Part shown: positions 1-11,374 of the stretch, in pieces
How positions within the stretch are numbered: position 1 is the stretch's first letter
Layout of the letters: each line of letters opens with the position of its first letter
Assembly (NCBI GenBank): GCA_963170055.1
Contig: CAUJGJ010000444.1
Span: 6,923,618 to 6,987,617 of the forward strand
Direction: 5' to 3'
DNA length: 64,000 nt
Source of the DNA: Halisarca cf. caerulea
Taxonomy: Eukaryota; Porifera; Demospongiae; Chondrillida; Halisarcidae
Notes under the pieces: model-generated
The model's input: the letters and a program-made list of their open reading frames with translations, nothing else
What the model was told of the DNA's origin: nothing
Database searches by the model: none
Position numbers and translations under genes: made by a program

Positions 1-238
1 CAGGAACTGAAATCCATGCTGGACTCAGGTCATCCAGGAGTCAGTTAGCCCATATGGGCTTCTCCCATTGTCATTGTTCCAAAGAAGGATGGGACTTTGC
101 GTATGTGTGGACTATCAGCGACTGAACCAGGTGGCCACCTTTGATGCTTTCCCAATGCCCCGTGTAGAAGAAGTTTTTGAGAACATTGGGATGGCCACTA
201 ACATCACAACTCTGGATCAGCTTTACTGGTGCTGTTAT
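1..238 (+). pseudogene. Ty3/gypsy reverse transcriptase fragment
   Basis: Translation gives the start of a Ty3/gypsy reverse transcriptase: PIVIVPKKDGTLRMC in one frame, then VDYQRLNQVATFDAFPMPRV in another. A short frameshift therefore lies near position 110, and an in-frame stop lies just upstream near 46. In the family this stretch carries the conserved KKDGxxRxCVDYRxLN motif before the catalytic palm. The catalytic YLDD block is absent because the match stops near 238, where a different repeat begins. It is a dead fragment, running off the left edge. It differs from the larger gypsy copy at 37-42 kb. Confidence 0.85.
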
Positions 239-545
239 GTGGCGATCCCTCCCTGCGGACATCCGGGGGGTGAAAGATTTCTGGACCTTCTCTGCCGAAT
301 GTGCGGATCTCTTGCTGGACTGACCTTTGTATTGGCATGTGCATGATCTTCTACTCTTGTTTTTCCCTTACATTATAATCAATATTCAGTTTTTATTTTA
401 TTTTACTACTTGATGAATGAACCCAATTAACAATCTTGACGCATGTTTTTATACTTTATCATGATTTCTTCCCTCTGTTTTGTTCTTGTACTGTGTTTCT
501 TTTCTTTTTCATTGGGCTCCTGGGAGATAGCCATTGGCTAAAGGC
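239..545 (+). mobile_element. 3' end of a CR1/L2-like LINE (5'-truncated)
   Basis: The sequence reads LPADIRGVKDFWTF, which resembles the C-terminal end typical of CR1/L2/RTE-like retrotransposon polymerases (WNSLPxxIR...F). A T-rich untranslated stretch follows, ending with a short GC-rich element around 522-550 that contains ATTGGCTAAAGGC. The LINE at 51-56 kb has a comparable T-rich tail with GCATTGGCTAAGTGG near its end. I infer a 5'-truncated LINE insertion abutting the gypsy scrap. The exact clade and the right boundary are uncertain. Confidence 0.5.
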
Positions 546-1814
546 TACCCAGTCTAAATAATGTTACCTGATCTAGCCAAGCTTGCACCATATCTCGAGT
601 GCTGTTCGAATAACACTGCAAGGTCATACTTGAGGATTTTCTAGAAGGCCACTTGATGCATTTCTCTACCACTTCACACTGGATCAGATCACAGGAGGGA
701 GAATTTTGAGGTTGCTCAGTACGTGGCAGGCAGGAGGGGAAGAGGAGCACGTTTTCAGACAATCCGTCAATAATCAGAGAATCGAAAGGCTAAAGAGAAA
801 TGTAGGACAACAGTTAGTACACTTGGAAAGAGAGAAGATGCAAGTTGTACTAGGTAGGGAGAAATTATACATAAAAGTACATTCCATATACATATATTAT
901 AAAATATAATACTTGGTAATATTGCGTGTGATAAGTAGACTGAAGTAGGGAATGAATATCCTCCTCTGTAAACGATCTTGGATTATTATGGAAATTAATT
1001 AATGGTTTATTGAACTCCTATCATATATCCCCTCCTAGCTCCTTCCCCAGCTCTGAAGGAAGCCAGCACCATCATACCACAGTCCTGAGGGTCCTTGCAG
1101 AGGCCTGTGCAGGTGGTTATCCTGTGCCTGGCAGACCAGGCTCTCTCCAGCCATCTGGCGGACACATCAACTGCTATAAAGGAGACATCAAGCGCAGTGG
1201 TCTGGGTGATAGCAATATCAAAGGATTTTGTGGAATGAAGTTTGTCTGTCTCACCGAGCAGAAGTAGGCACTTCTATTTGGTAGGGTTGCTTGTTGCATA
1301 TGAGGCAGGCCTAGACGGGTAATTTTAGGTACTGGAATTTTTGGAATTTTGCTACATTATTTATGTATTACATGCATTTACAAGACAGCCAGGGATTCAC
1401 AGCCAGGTTGTATTTGAATTTGGAAAGAATTAACATTTGATACATGTACGTTCACCAGGAACCATGTAGGAACCACATATACATGCATCTAACTAGAAGC
1501 AATATCCCACACACATGCTGTGTTGCCCAAAGTTTGCTGCCGAAATAATAGCTCATAAGAGATAACATGTCAGGAGCAGGATTGAAAAATCACCATCATG
1601 TAATCGGATAATATGAAATTTAGCTAGAAGACACTCCATCATGTTGAATTTCTCAGTGTTTCGGATAGCGATGCTCTACCTCAAGTCTGAATGGAAACCC
1701 AAGAACTTCATCCTGTGCCTTCTGCGTAAGGGTGAGCTGTGCCACATATCCCATTTTAGCTCGATTTGCAGACATGATAGCATGCAGTGATCATTTGACT
1801 TATTTTTCCAAAAA
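546..1814. other. No recognisable gene or repeat
   Basis: About 1.27 kb without a supported feature. Short open frames exist, for example 1010-1267 on the plus strand, which is rich in Ser, Pro and Gly. None shows a motif I recognise or convincing splice borders. Confidence 0.4.
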
Positions 1815-2107
1815 CTTGTGGGCCGCCTACGGCCCTGGAAACTCAATCGCTTGGAAATCATCGTTATTGACTAAAACAATACTTCGAAGAACTCTTCTGG
1901 TCGAAAAGATTCTTCGCTGATAAAATCAGGAGCAAACGAATGAATTTCACCAAAATATAGCCGAAAGATTACGTATTGACTTCGCGTCCGCCATGCTGTT
2001 GACATACATACATATATATAATATATATATATATAGACATCGTTCCGGACGTTCCGGGCACTTCCGGTGAAAGTAAAAACAATGTAGGGTCGCCTTCTGG
2101 CGGCCCA
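1815..2107 (-). repeat. Repeat family R, copy R1
   Basis: Minus-strand copy of a short interspersed family present five times in this window (R1-R5). On the element strand it has a 5' hairpin (GGGCCGCC...GGC), an ACCGGAAGTG motif, an AT dinucleotide run, the segment ATGGCGGACGCGAAGTC, and a 3' hairpin. Here the outer 16-bp arm of the 3' hairpin is missing, so this copy is slightly truncated. The AT run lies at about 2010-2035 and reads as TATATA. Confidence 0.9.
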
Positions 2108-2886
2108 GAAATCAGTTGATTTCATTGCCTTGATTTCTTCCTATTGCCTTGATTTCATTGAGCCTTTGATCATGATCATCATTGATGGTTGTACAGGAAT
2201 TGAAATGGCAATATTAGTCTTTCTCTGCTTCTTACAGGGTTGCCAGCTCAAAAGATCAATAAGGAACTACTGGAGACCAAGGTGTTTAACATTGGGCCAT
2301 CTAGCTCGGATGCGTCTTCGGTGACCATATAGCAACAGGAACTCGTAATTCAACTATGACTTAAGTAGTCCCTTGAGTCCCTTGTATGCATGATGTTGCT
2401 GGACGTCTGAAACTTGCTGACGTTCATGTGATTAGCATGACTTTAGTCTCTAGACGTCATAAACATATAAGTGCATTGGGCTGCATAGTTAGAGCATGCC
2501 CATAAGCATTTCTCCAATGAAGTAGGCATTAGACTTGGTCCAGCACTAACATGCAGTCTAGAGAAGCCTTGGTCCAGCTCTTACAGAAAGCCAATAAGCT
2601 TGAGTTTCAGGGACCAGAATATGGACAGACAAGTGTCCAAGAAGAGTCGGCATGTTGCCCAGGCCCCAACCTTGGAGAGGCAAGATACACAATGCACCCA
2701 GGGCATCATCCCCAAGAGGGTTCAGACACTCGAGCCTCTCCCCCCAAAGAGTCAGAAAGTGATAAAAATAAGTAATATGTTAGTTGGTTGTGGACATTAC
2801 AGGGATTATCGTTTCATACATCTGCAGGTCCCTAGGGGACCTCACAATGCACGTGGCTGATATAAATCCTACGTGTCCATAAAGTA
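2108..2886. other. No recognisable gene
   Basis: About 780 bases with no supported feature. A plus-strand frame at 2551-2775 is rich in Glu, Pro and Gln and has no recognisable domain. Confidence 0.35.
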
Positions 2887-3130
2887 CATATATAAGAATC
2901 ACTGACAGCTCTTGAGTCAAAGTTACAATATACAAAGTGACCTGTTAGCAACAGGTAACCAATAGCAACATCTTAGCAACAAGAATTGACCAATCACATC
3001 TCACATAGTACTTATATAAGAATCACTGACAGCTCCTGAGTCATAGTGGCAATATACAAAGTGACCTGTTAGCAACATGTAACCAATAGGAACAACATCA
3101 TGTTAGCAACAAGAATTGACCAATCACATA
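2887..3130. repeat. Tandem duplication, 2 x about 123 bp
   Basis: Two direct copies offset by about 124 bp share TATAAGAATCACTGACAGCT, the segment with AAGTGACCTGTTAGCAACA, and TTAGCAACAAGAATTGACCA. They differ by scattered substitutions and a few small indels, so the duplication is not recent. No open frame spans it. Confidence 0.85.
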
Positions 3131-3571
3131 AACAGGGTTAACCAGAGGAACGTACTGAGGTGAAATAAGTCATATATCAGTCATGCAACACACAAGAGTG
3201 TCAATAAGCACTCTTGTAATAATTTGTAGGTGATAATGTGTTTGTGAATGCTGGGTTTTGTGGTCTCCTGGTCAAGTTGAAGATATTACACACATGGGCC
3301 TGATGCCATCATGCATGAGTTTGTATTATAATTTTTGGTACCTTATTCTATATTTTATTGTAATGGAAAGAGTCTCTAAATACTCTGAGCTAGTCTCGTA
3401 CTCACACCATCACTCAGCTGTCACATTATACTGCCCTTGCTGATAATATGGCAGAGACTACACCAAAATCTTTGCCTGGGGGGTGAACTGCATTTCCAAC
3501 AATTAGTAACCTTACTGATTACAAAGTGTGTTCATGAAAGTGTAGTCTATTTAGGTAGGAAAAGGCGGAAT

Positions 3572-5017
3572 ATGCCTCAAAAGGGCATGTTTGATACTTA
3601 CATAAGTACTAACCAGCAAAATATAACTATAGCCCCAACCAGAGGTAGTGAACTCGGCAAGCGACAAACAATGGAGCAGCAAAGCAGTGCAAAAAGGGCC
3701 AAAGCCACAGTCATCAATGATACTGATGAAAGGATTGAAGCTAAAAAAGTTACCAGTATAATATACGATGTATATGTTAAGTACAGCAGTACATTTTCAA
3801 TATATGTGGATGCATATACATACAATATGTTCATTTGCAGACCCTGCCTGACATTCACAGCATACTAACAGTCAATTGCATAGACCTCCAATATCTCGAC
3901 TTCTGTGAAAAGTAGATGGCACCTTCGTTGCAAAGCTGCGGCGGACACAGCTGGAAGACGATCCAACAGCTCCAGGTACACATGTGTATGTTTCAGAGTG
4001 TCTCAGACACATACATACATTACACTGCATGCAAAGGTGTGCCACCACTGGCTCTCCTTTGTGTGGGTAAAGAAGGGACACATGAGTTTAAAGATATATA
4101 CAAAGATGTCTACAAATATGAAGTACTGGGAGGACTGCACAGTGTAACAACAAGAAAACAAATCTTGAGTGATGATCCAGGTATGTAAGCATGCAGTGAT
4201 GGTACACGTGCATACAATTTTCATGTACTACTTTAAACTTCAAATAGAACTGTGAGTACATACTGTTGACTATTTGTACACAGGCAATGTGTACTTCAAA
4301 ACAGACAAGGCCATCGTCTATTGTGGCCTCACTGATGAGGAAGCCTTGGGAGTGGCTGCAAGGCACAACACAACTGGCCATTTTCACCACTCGCTAATTC
4401 ATCTGGACTATGTGAGCTATACACATATATGCATGCATGTCTTCATAATTGTAATCATTACAAAAGATGAGTGCTGCAGTCCTTTGTATTATACAGTAAC
4501 ACATCCCATGACTGCACGTCTACGCATAACAATGTCTAGGTATAAACCTACGTACTAGTCTCAATGAAAATTGTGACACTACTTCAATAATTCACTCAAT
4601 TTCCAAGAATCACAATGATATACAGCTGGAGACATGCCGGACAAGGCTATACGAAATGGCATGTTAGACAACTTTCTGGGTCAACTCCTCATGCTAGAAA
4701 AGAATGGAAGCAGGCATGTAGGAACTGTATCACAAAGGTGAGTAGCTATGTCATGCACTAAAGCACAACAACTGACCATGCACCCTCATTCAAAGATTCA
4801 TTTCATTGGCATCACATAATATGCAGGCCATGAAGAAGACACAACGAGAAAATATCCTAAATCAGGCCTCATTCAGCAAACCAGTGTGGGATTTGTTTGA
4901 ACAGCTGGCAATGCAACATGCTTTCAACAGTTTGAAGGGCAGCAAACCTGGCGAGGCCAAAGACACATCAAGCAATGCCACCTGGCCCAACTACATCACT
5001 TGCCTGAAGCTTTCCAA
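3572..5017 (+). pseudogene. Multi-exon gene remnant with ParB/sulfiredoxin-like core
   Basis: Several blocks with GT...AG borders can be joined: a probable first exon (about 3572-3753, MPQKGMFDTYIS...), then 3841-3975, 4037-4180, 4284-4411, 4626-4737 and 4827-5017. The middle exons read VPPLALLCVGKEG, then YEVLGGLHSVTTRKQILSD, then IVYCGLTDEEALGVAARHN. This order (an 'is supplied' strand, a GGxHxxxAxxxL motif, then LTDEEAxxxxxxHN) is the layout of the ParB N-terminal/sulfiredoxin-like fold. I recall related uncharacterised proteins in cnidarians and sponges. Phases join correctly at 3975/4037 and 4180/4284. A frameshift lies near 3911, and the 4626-4737 exon holds stops in the phase that matches LETCRTRLYEMA, so this copy is probably dead. 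Function is unknown; a DNA-binding or transposon-linked role is only a guess. Confidence 0.55.
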
Positions 5018-5164
5018 GTATATAACTAAACTACATTGGATTATCCATTTCTAATATGTATGTACACAATAGTACGGAGATTGACAACCAGTAATTGTAC
5101 GTAGCATGTGAGTCTTCTAGTTACCCAATCCTAAGGTGCACACATAAAGGGAGTTTGAGTAAAA

Positions 5165-5953
5165 CAAGTAATTTGGGTAAAAAACCCCACAGGACTGCAG
5201 CCCCTCATCCCGAATTTCTTGAGATTATGTCCCGAATTACTTGCAAATATAACGGTTAATCTCTGCAACAATGGTATCAGGTTTACGAAGGGGCTTTATC
5301 CTTCAGCTTTGTATTTTTTTATTGCAATTATGAAGAAAATTCGCTGCATTTTGGCAGGGTTTCAGCCATGGTTTTTCTTGTTCTTATCAGAGTCTTCATA
5401 GGTTAACTCTAGATCTGTACTTGGGTTCTCTCACTGGATGGATGTTGCTTTGGATGGTAAAGTTCAAGCCATTGATTGTATCGACTATTATGTACTAATC
5501 AAGTCGATGTTGAAATAGAGCCAATTCTTCACTGTCAAAGGCTGGAAGTGGATCATGCACTAGCTGCCCTTGGCTGCCTGTGTACCTTTGGACTTGGGCT
5601 ATGCCTCATAGGGATAAACTTCAGTTTTGTACCCTCACACAGTACAGATGGATTGAACTTAGGTAGTGTTTGTACTGGAAAAGAGCATTGTGATCAAAGG
5701 GATATATTCCAGTAGTACGAAATCCAGATACCTCATTATTCATGGTCAAGCTGCGTATCCATGCTTTACTGAATAACTGGAAACTGCCAAAATGCAGCGA
5801 ATTGCAACAAAGGCAAAAAAAACAAAGCTAAAGAATAAAAACCATTCACAAACCTGATACCATTGTTGCGGAGATAAACCATTATAACATATTTGTAAGT
5901 AATTCAGGACGAGGGGCGGCAGCCCCACGGTTTTTTCACCCAAATTACTTGTT
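5165..5953. mobile_element. Non-autonomous element with long (about 190 bp) inverted repeats
   Basis: The left end (ACAAGTAATTTGGGTAAAAA) is the imperfect reverse complement of the right end (CACCCAAATTACTTGT). The similarity continues inward through CAACAATGGTATCAGGTTT and TTCGCTGCATTTTGGCAG, giving arms of roughly 190 bp around a centre of about 400 bp. The element carries no transposase. Flanks show no clear target duplication. It sits immediately left of a piggyBac fragment. Confidence 0.8.
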
Positions 5954-6104
5954 TAGTAATCTCAGCCTTGCAAAGAAACTGGATGAAAAGCAAATGTACA
6001 TGATTGGTACCATGAGGTTGGCCCAATGAGCTGACAAATGTCAAGCAAGCATGCATAAGCATGACATGGGAGGAAACTATATCTAAACTAGTTGATGAGA
6101 TCCA
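5954..6104 (+). pseudogene. piggyBac transposase fragment (before element A)
   Basis: The frame LAKKLDEKQMYMIGTMRLAQ matches the part of piggyBac-type transposases that follows the DNFFTS motif (pattern LxxxLxxxxTYxIGTxRxNR). The continuation is found after element A at 7427. Only about 30 codons are recognisable here, and the DDD catalytic core upstream is missing. Confidence 0.6.
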
Positions 6105-7426
6105 CACAGGCTCATTATAGCGCTTTTCGACTGGGGGAGAAAATGGCCGCCGCTCGAAATGGTAATATATACATCGAATTTTACAGCTCAAACAACAATG
6201 TACGTCGATTTTTACAACTGTTTAGTGTTTTAATGTTATTTATCGAAACAATAAACTACAAAACAGGCCCATGTGTCATACGCAGAAGTATAAAGATGAT
6301 TTTGAAAAAGGTACACTTTTTCTCTAAATGTTGATTTGGGGACGTGTAGATGGCCTCCCAAAGAGATGAAACTGGCATGAGATGAAAGAGTAAAGTTCAT
6401 TTAAGATATGGATGCTGAGCGGAGAACATATAACTCCAACTGAAATACTTATAACGAAAAATGTACTTTTAGCGGGTAAAAATGGCTAAAAATGACAATT
6501 AAAATGGTAATATCTTAGGCTAACCTGCTTATATAATCCCCGCTCAGCGAAAACAAGTATACAAAAGTATTTTAAATCGTTGGGTTCTTTTGTTGTTCAG
6601 AAAAAGTCCCGGGTACACGTCCCCAAAACACGATATATTTGCAGGACGGTTCCAATCCGCCATTTTAGGATGACGTAAGGTGCGCGTCATCAGTATTGGG
6701 CATTTAATTCGTATGGTACATTGGAAATAAGCGCCCTACAATGTTACCGACTACGTGAACAATCGATCTGGTCGGCAATTTGTTGTGCGGAAAGTTCTAT
6801 TTTTCATTTAATGGTTCCAACAAGTATCGGTGAGTTCTTATGCATATATTCTTTTCATTGATAGTCATATCTGCGGCGAAAGTGGCATACTTGACGACTA
6901 AGACTCAGAGACAGTGGCACTAGCTTGCGTGTGAAATCAATCGATTAGTACAAAGTCAGAAAGTAGACTGAGCATGCTAACATTTTGCCGATTTTAGCTA
7001 GTGTTTCATTCGTGATCTAGGATATCCTGGATAGCATAGTGCAGTTACCTGTCACAGCACTTTCTTACATTGATTCGGCCTTCTGCAACGATCATTCGAG
7101 GTGGGAAGGTCGATATCGGCGGTACCTGGCCCTTTTTGACGGTACTAGTGTAGCTTGAACATTGCTACTAAACATTGATGTGCTTCCACAAATACCTAAA
7201 CAAAACTTATCAAGGCACAAAACGGCTTTTTGCCTTGTCAAAGTCGATAAGATTCGAAAGATTCTGCTATCGCTAAACTACCGTTAGCGCCCGCTTCTGA
7301 TGACATATTACAACGTTTACCTTCTGCTGGTAATGACGTAGAGGTAAAATGTGACAAATTCCACAAATTCCATAACTTTGTCGCCTATAATCCCCAACTT
7401 CCACAAAGCGCTATAATGCCCCTGTG
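6105..7426. mobile_element. Element A, non-autonomous DNA transposon (CACAGG ends)
   Basis: The left end CACAGGCTCATTATAGCGCT mirrors the right end AGCGCTATAATGCCCCTGTG, giving an imperfect TIR of about 22 bp. The flanking dinucleotide CA occurs on both sides (6103-6104 and 7427-7428), which fits a 2-bp target duplication. An AAAATGGCCGCC motif lies about 35 bp inside the left end, and a TGACGTAA site lies at 6671 next to a reverse-strand copy of ATGGCGG. No long open frame is present. The element is homologous over most of its length to element B at 9653-10863. It splits a piggyBac pseudogene. Confidence 0.85.
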
Positions 7427-7722
7427 CAGTGTCTAATCTGGAAGGACAACAAGGGGTTCCATTAATCAACAACATTGTGGACCCAAGCAAACAATCACAT
7501 GTACCTTGAAGGAATAAGGATGGAACCTGATCCCAAGTTATGTGTCCTGACGTAATAAGGTTGTACAACAGCTACATGGGAGGGGTAGACACCTACTCTT
7601 GTAGAAGGAAATTGAAGAACTGGTGGATGTGAATATACTATTTCCTCCTAGACACAGCCATGACTAATTCTTATGTACTATATAAGCAAATCCCAAAACA
7701 CAAGGAACTTGTGCATTTTGTT
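7427..7722 (+). pseudogene. piggyBac transposase fragment (after element A)
   Basis: Translation gives VWKDNKGVPLINNIVDPSKQ, then YNSYMGGVDTYSCRRKLKNW, then YYFLLDTAMTNSYVLYKQ. These are the C-terminal blocks of piggyBac transposases: WxDxKxVxxxS, the YNxxMGGVD motif with its final catalytic-region Asp, and the WWxxxFxxLLDxxxxNxYIL helix. Stops and a frameshift are present. Together with 5954-6104 it forms one transposase interrupted by element A. Confidence 0.8.
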
Positions 7723-7729
7723 TTTGACA

Positions 7730-8577
7730 GTTTTGCAGTATCTTGTGGCCTGTCATAACTCCGGGAAATGTCTGGCGCACAAGGGAGCACAGAGCATGGG
7801 CTCGGAGCTTCTGTTGTCAAACTCCTGTCTCCACCTGTACTTGACAACTTCTTTACAAGTGTTGATCTGGCAGAAGACCTGCTGAAGGATGGGCTGTACT
7901 GCATCAGAACAGCAAGAACCAACAGAAAGAAGTGGCCACAAGAAATGAGAGACAAGAAGTAGATAGAGAAGCAGCTGAGAGTACAGCAGTACATCTGTAC
8001 TAACCAAGGGAATGTTGAATGCACTACCTGGAAGGACAACAAATACGTGCCTTTCATGAACACCATCCCACAATCAAGCTGAGAAGAGATTACGAGGGGG
8101 AACAAGGAGGGAGTGAGACAGCCTGTGAAGTGCAATGAAGCAGTGAAGATTTGCAACATGTTCATGGGAGGGGTGGACATAGCTGGTACTAGGCGAAAGA
8201 CTTACAGTTGCAGCCGAAAGTCCAGGCAGTGGTGGCTACAGATCTTTTACTTCTTGATAGACATCTCAGTCACCAACTCCTACATCTTGTCCCAAGAATC
8301 CGGCTCTTACCCCAAAGATGACGCTAAAAGAGTAAGCCCTGCAGATCGCTGACCAACTCACGGCTTCCTACAATGGGCAAAAACGTCAGCAGAGAGTGAG
8401 TGAAGGCCCTCCTTTGGTGCGATTCTGTGGGCGCCACTTTCCTGACACGAGTGACATTCAATCACCTTGTCGCTGCAGCTGGCAACAGGACTTATTCACA
8501 TACATTGATGACTGTCACAACAAGAGATTGTTCAAAGCATGGTTGCACACAAAATGCAAACAAGTTGTAAAAACATA
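7730..8577 (+). pseudogene. piggyBac transposase remnant, second lineage
   Basis: Blocks in order are GLGASVVKLLSP with LDNFFTSVDLAEDLLKDG (7790-7960), a WKDNKYVPFMNT block near 8030, CNMFMGGVDIAGTRRKT with WWLQIFYFLIDISVTNSYIL (8113-8300), and a C-terminal Cys/His part beginning GRHFPD (8396-8577). The cysteine-rich domain normally binds transposon ends. Here it is incomplete, with only a CRC pair and a late HTKC left. Several stops separate the blocks. Sequence divergence from the 7427-7722 piece shows a separate insertion. Confidence 0.8.
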
Positions 8578-9009
8578 GCTCTTTAGTTGATTCTTCAGCT
8601 TCTTTCATTGTAATACATGAATGTATACACTGGCAGCCATTATCTCTAATATCAATTGGTGGCTTCTGCTCGCTCGAGGTCAGACTATAATTATATTCAC
8701 GAGTCAGCCATGCCTATAAAGGGTGTTAAAGGATCCATGTCTGACATGGGACCTGGCACAGATTTCAGTTCAGTCTTTTCCAGACTGTCAGTGAGGGATC
8801 CTTGTACCTCTAGTAGCCAACACTCCACTTCACAGAGACATACCTGGTTCCAGTGGTGAACACTCCAGGACCTCTACCTATACAAATTCTCCAGTACACC
8901 CATATCTGTAACAAGATCCCCACCTCCAGCAGTGCACATTCCATATAGTCCATCTACAAGCAGCCAGCCAAATTATCTTGGCAATCATCCTCCTTTTGTT
9001 CAAAATTCA
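8578..9009. other. No supported gene; possible 5' part of the next piggyBac copy
   Basis: About 430 bases with an open but featureless Ser/Thr/Pro-rich frame. Such low-complexity sequence often precedes the piggyBac N-terminus, but nothing here is diagnostic. Confidence 0.3.
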
Positions 9010-9441
9010 GGCTCTTTTGCCATTAGATGACACTGCACACTCTGGAGAATTTTTTGATGCTCTATTTGGTACGTCAGCCTGACAGTTCATAGCTGATTAA
9101 ACAAACTTGTATTCAAACAAAAAACAAGGCCACCTGGACGGAGGCAAGTAGTGAATGAATGAAACATTTCATTGGTATGCTGCTTGTCATGGGGGTACAT
9201 CAGCTCTCAAGTTCGTTTGACTACTGGAACCAACATCTCTTACTCGGCACACCTGGAATATTCAAACACATGCCCAGGAATCACTTCCTACCGATCGTAA
9301 GATACCTGCACCTAATGACAATACTGAAATGCCACCATGAAGTGATCCCCAGTATGACTAGCTATACAAGATTCGGCTCCTCATTGACAAAGTGAAGACC
9401 AACACACAAGCAGCCCACCATCCTCATCAGAAAGTAAATGT
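9010..9441 (+). pseudogene. piggyBac transposase N-terminal remnant, third copy
   Basis: A first block around 9020-9120 reads TLHTLENF / TNLYSNKKQ. The next block reads KHFIGMLLVMGVHQLSSSFD, then LLGTPGIFKHMPRNHFL and VRYLHL, then LYKIRLLIDKVK and PHQKVNV. This is the N-terminal half of a piggyBac transposase (the IGxxxxMGxxxLPxxxxYW and RFxxIxRxLH motifs). It stops just before the first catalytic Asp motif (DEAMI), exactly where a TTAA-CCCC junction occurs. Confidence 0.8.
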
Positions 9442-9652
9442 TAACCCCTTAAGGACCATAAGCCAAAAATTGGCTTTCCTTACGACGGACCGTGACCTCC
9501 GAAAATGTGCCAATTGCTACTATATTTATATCATTAGATAGGTTAGACATTCAGTATTGCTCTCTGAAAAAATTATTGAAATAACCATGTAGTTACAGTA
9601 TAAGTGTATTGAAAATAGTAAGCAAAACGCATCTGTACATGGCGAAACGCTA
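9442..9652. mobile_element. TTAA-CCCC terminus of a piggyBac-type element
   Basis: The sequence TTAACCCCTTAAGGACC interrupts the piggyBac reading frame. TTAA followed by CCC is the standard target and end of piggyBac-superfamily elements, so I read this as the left end of another such insertion. A matching GGGG-TTAA right end is not visible, probably lost or hidden by element B and later decay. Confidence 0.5.
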
Positions 9653-10863
9653 CACAGGCTCATTATAGTGTGTCACGGAAAATGGCTGCCGTTGGTGGCT
9701 AAAATATGGTGGCTAAAATATTAGCGCATTTTTAGCTCAAGACAAGACATTTTCTTACTTTTTAAAATCGCTGTGTGTTTTATTGTTATTTATCGAAATA
9801 TTGGTGTACAGTTTAAGCATATACTTTATTTTTCAAAAAGGAAAATTTTGCTTTGAAAAAGGTACACTTTTTGCAGGAAATGGCAAAGTCCGGACGTGTA
9901 GATGGTCTCTAAGAGCCACAAGATTGGTATCAAATGAAAGAGTGGAGTTTACTTAATAAGTTATTCGTGAGCGGAAACATTATAACTCGAAATGAGATAA
10001 TTATAAGGAAAAATGTAGTTTATTGGCTATAAAAATGTGAAAATTAGGCTTTAAAATGGTTATATAATCGGCGTACCTGGTTATATCTTCTCCGCTCACG
10101 CTATGAATGTACACAATAGTACTTTGAAACGTTCGATATCTTCTTTCAATGATATAAGTATCATCTACACGTCCGGATCACACGGTCTTTACGAGCGAGG
10201 CTTCAAAGCGGCCATTTAATGGTGACGTCAGTAACTATGAGCAACTACGTCATCTGTATACTTGCTTTTGGTTCTCGCGCCGCATGGAGTCCTTCTGAAA
10301 ATCCTCCAACATTCGATCGGATGCCATTCCAACTTCTATTGGATGGTTATAATTTTCTCAGCGAAGGAAATCTGTTTATAAAGCTTCAGTTCTGATTGAT
10401 TTTCAATGGATTCGTAAAACGAATTGGTGAGTTAAACCTCAATCGTTTTTGTTTTGAAAGCCCCAGGCCTATAAGTTAGTTTATTGCTTTTGTGTACCTT
10501 CCGAATCTTCCCAAAATGTGCCGCACGTGTTCCTTCAGTGTTGATAATTCTTTAGAATAAGCTTAAAGTTTGTTCGCAAGTACAACATTCCCGTATATTG
10601 TGACTTTTTACGAATCTCGCATCTGCGAAGCTTACTTCTATGTATGTGACTTGAATTTCTTGCATTTTCACAAGGAAAAAGTTGTGTTTTTATTTTTTGG
10701 TTTGCAAAATATACGTATTTCTACTGAGCGCTATGTAATGACGCATTACCACGTTTACAGATGAACAAAAGTGACGTAGGCAGAAAAGTGACAAATTCTT
10801 GAGATTTCTGAACTTTGTCACCTAAAATCCCCATTCCCTGAGACCAACTATAATGCCCCTGTG
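9653..10863. mobile_element. Element B, non-autonomous DNA transposon (CACAGG ends)
   Basis: The left end CACAGGCTCATTATAG mirrors the right end CTATAATGCCCCTGTG. The dinucleotide TA is present on both flanks (9651-9652 and 10864-10865). It is homologous to element A: both contain GCGGARAACAT-type and ATGAAAGAGTRRAGTT-type segments and a GTGACAAATTC-containing right part. It carries AAAATGGCTGCC near the left end and a perfect TGACGTCA palindrome at 10223. A GGTATCAAATGAAAG motif is shared with element D. There is no transposase. Confidence 0.85.
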
Positions 10864-10865
10864 TA

Positions 10866-11298
10866 ATATGTGAGCGCATTTGCGAAAGGGCCCTTAGGCC
10901 TTGTTTACACAAAGCGAGCAATTTGCCAAAACAGTCAACAGGGTCCAAATTTTCAGTTCTTTTCACCTTTAATCTCTCTAATACTCTAAAAGAATGGTTT
11001 CTGAAAGTGTGGTGTCGATTCGTTGTGTAGTTTTTGAATATGAAGCAATTTTGTTATGATAAATCCACCATTTTTACATAGTAAGACATGCGTACCGTAA
11101 ACCGGAAGTAAACTCATTCTCGACATGTTCTGGTTGCGTGGCTACGTAAACAAAGGCCCATAGCCTATTTATAGTAGCCGTCATGCGTTTACTGACTGAA
11201 CGCTGGAGAGGGCTATGAATATGCTTTCAAATGACACCAAAATCGCCGCTTTTGAGAAAAATCAGCTAAGGACCCTTTTCGCAAATACACTCACATAT
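10866..11298. mobile_element. Small MITE, about 430 bp
   Basis: Its ends are inverted: the left ATATGTGAGCGCATTTGCGA, followed by AAGGGCCCTTAG, corresponds to the reverse complement of CTAAGGACCCTTTTCGCAAA, followed by TACACTCACATAT. The inverted repeats are about 32 bp with a few mismatches. The interior has no coding potential. It lies directly against the right end of element B. Confidence 0.75.
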
Positions 11299-11374
11299 AC
11301 TAAGTAGTTTACATAGTTATACACAGTTTACACAGTTATACAATGTTTACATAGGAAAAAATGACTGCCATTTT

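Noticed and set aside
1010..1267. 85-codon plus-strand frame as a gene
   Set aside because: It has no motif, homologue I recall, splice signal or codon pattern to support it.
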